Assembly (NCBI GenBank): GCA_023403375.1
Contig: JAEYEN010000019.1
Coordinates: 1 to 13,746, forward strand
Reading direction: 5' to 3'
DNA: 13,746 bases
DNA from: Bacillota bacterium
GTDB lineage: Bacteria > Bacillota > Clostridia > Christensenellales > Borkfalkiaceae
Of this stretch, positions 13,557-13,746 are shown piece after piece (positions within the stretch are counted from its first letter, which is position 1; every line of letters starts with the position of its first letter). Under the pieces are notes generated by a model that saw only the letters and a list, made by a program, of their open reading frames with translations, had not been told where the DNA came from and searched no databases. Both the position numbers and the translations under genes were made by a program.

Positions 13557-13746
13557 ATGATAAAAAGAGAAGCGCCTGCGGAACTTACTGCGGAATTTAA
13601 AGAGAAATTAAGCAAAACAAAACTTATCAATATAGAAGTAAACAACGAAGTCAAAAAGTCGTTTATAGCGTATGCAATGGCGGTTAACGTTTCGCGTGCG
13701 ATACCTGACGTAAGGGACGGGTTAAAGCCCGTTCACCGTCGTATTC
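13557..13746 (+). CDS. gyrA: DNA gyrase subunit A, N-terminal fragment
   Basis: Only the first 63 codons are inside the window, and the frame is open at the right edge. The segment YAMAVNVSRAIPDVRDGLKPVHRRI is the conserved start of the GyrA breakage-reunion domain; the catalytic tyrosine and the quinolone-resistance region lie beyond the edge. The ATG follows AAGGAGA at 13544-13550, directly after the gyrB stop, so the two subunits are co-translated. The stretch before the conserved block is about 35-38 residues, somewhat longer than in Bacillus GyrA, and Asn stands in YAMAVNVSRA where Ile is common (YAMSVIVxRA). ParC would look similar over so short a piece, but its place behind gyrB favours GyrA. 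Confidence 0.93.
   Translation, partial: MIKREAPAELTAEFKEKLSKTKLINIEVNNEVKKSFIAYAMAVNVSRAIPDVRDGLKPVHRRI

Noticed and set aside
1..13746. Mobile element, phage, CRISPR, toxin-antitoxin or defence system
   Set aside because: No transposase, integrase, repeat-spacer array, or paired small toxin/antitoxin genes were seen; codon use is even across the window.

Overview
The window reads as chromosomal DNA of an anaerobic, endospore-forming, low-GC Gram-positive bacterium (Bacillota, class Clostridia or a close uncultured relative). Three things point there: a ferredoxin-dependent 2-oxoacid oxidoreductase operon, the sporulation pair YabP/YabQ next to DivIC, and a short Gram-positive-type GyrB followed by GyrA. 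Codon use is even along the window. I see no insertion sequence, phage gene, CRISPR array, rRNA or tRNA. All genes run on the + strand except one 49-codon zinc-finger gene at 11246-11395.

Region 1 (1-5135): the tail of an unrecognised gene is followed by a tightly packed run. It encodes a two-cluster ferredoxin subunit, then the alpha, beta and gamma subunits of a VOR/KOR-type 2-oxoacid:ferredoxin oxidoreductase, then an XRE-HTH/cupin regulator, then an AMP-forming acyl-CoA synthetase. The run closes with a terminator at 5091-5135. The likely theme is oxidation of (branched-chain) 2-oxoacids to acyl-CoA plus reduced ferredoxin, with acyl-CoA/acid interconversion. The synthetase is split by an in-frame TAA at codon 450, just before its C-terminal lid domain.

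Region 2 (5136-5960): a lone gene for a 210-residue, ten-cysteine protein of unknown function, closed by a perfect-palindrome terminator. Its upstream region resembles that of yabP and may be a sporulation mother-cell promoter.

Region 3 (5961-8170): a metallophosphoesterase gene whose near-consensus promoter places transcription start on its own ATG (a leaderless mRNA candidate). It is coupled by TAATG to a membrane PTS EIIC-like transporter gene, which ends at a terminator.

Region 4 (8171-11230): yabP, yabQ, divIC, a Ppx/GppA-family gene and an M50-like membrane metalloprotease gene. This mixes spore-coat/cortex functions, cell division, (p)ppGpp/polyphosphate-type chemistry and proteolysis. 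The run ends at a bidirectional hairpin shared with the convergent zinc-finger gene.

Region 5 (11231-13746): the minus-strand zinc-finger gene, a long AT-rich inverted repeat, a strong promoter, gyrB, and the first 63 codons of gyrA running off the edge.

Most of the window is recognisable housekeeping or sporulation DNA. The points most worth a second look are the interrupted synthetase, the leaderless phosphoesterase, the unknown Cys-rich protein with its sporulation-like promoter, and the minus-strand four-CxxC microprotein. I see no convincing new multi-gene system.
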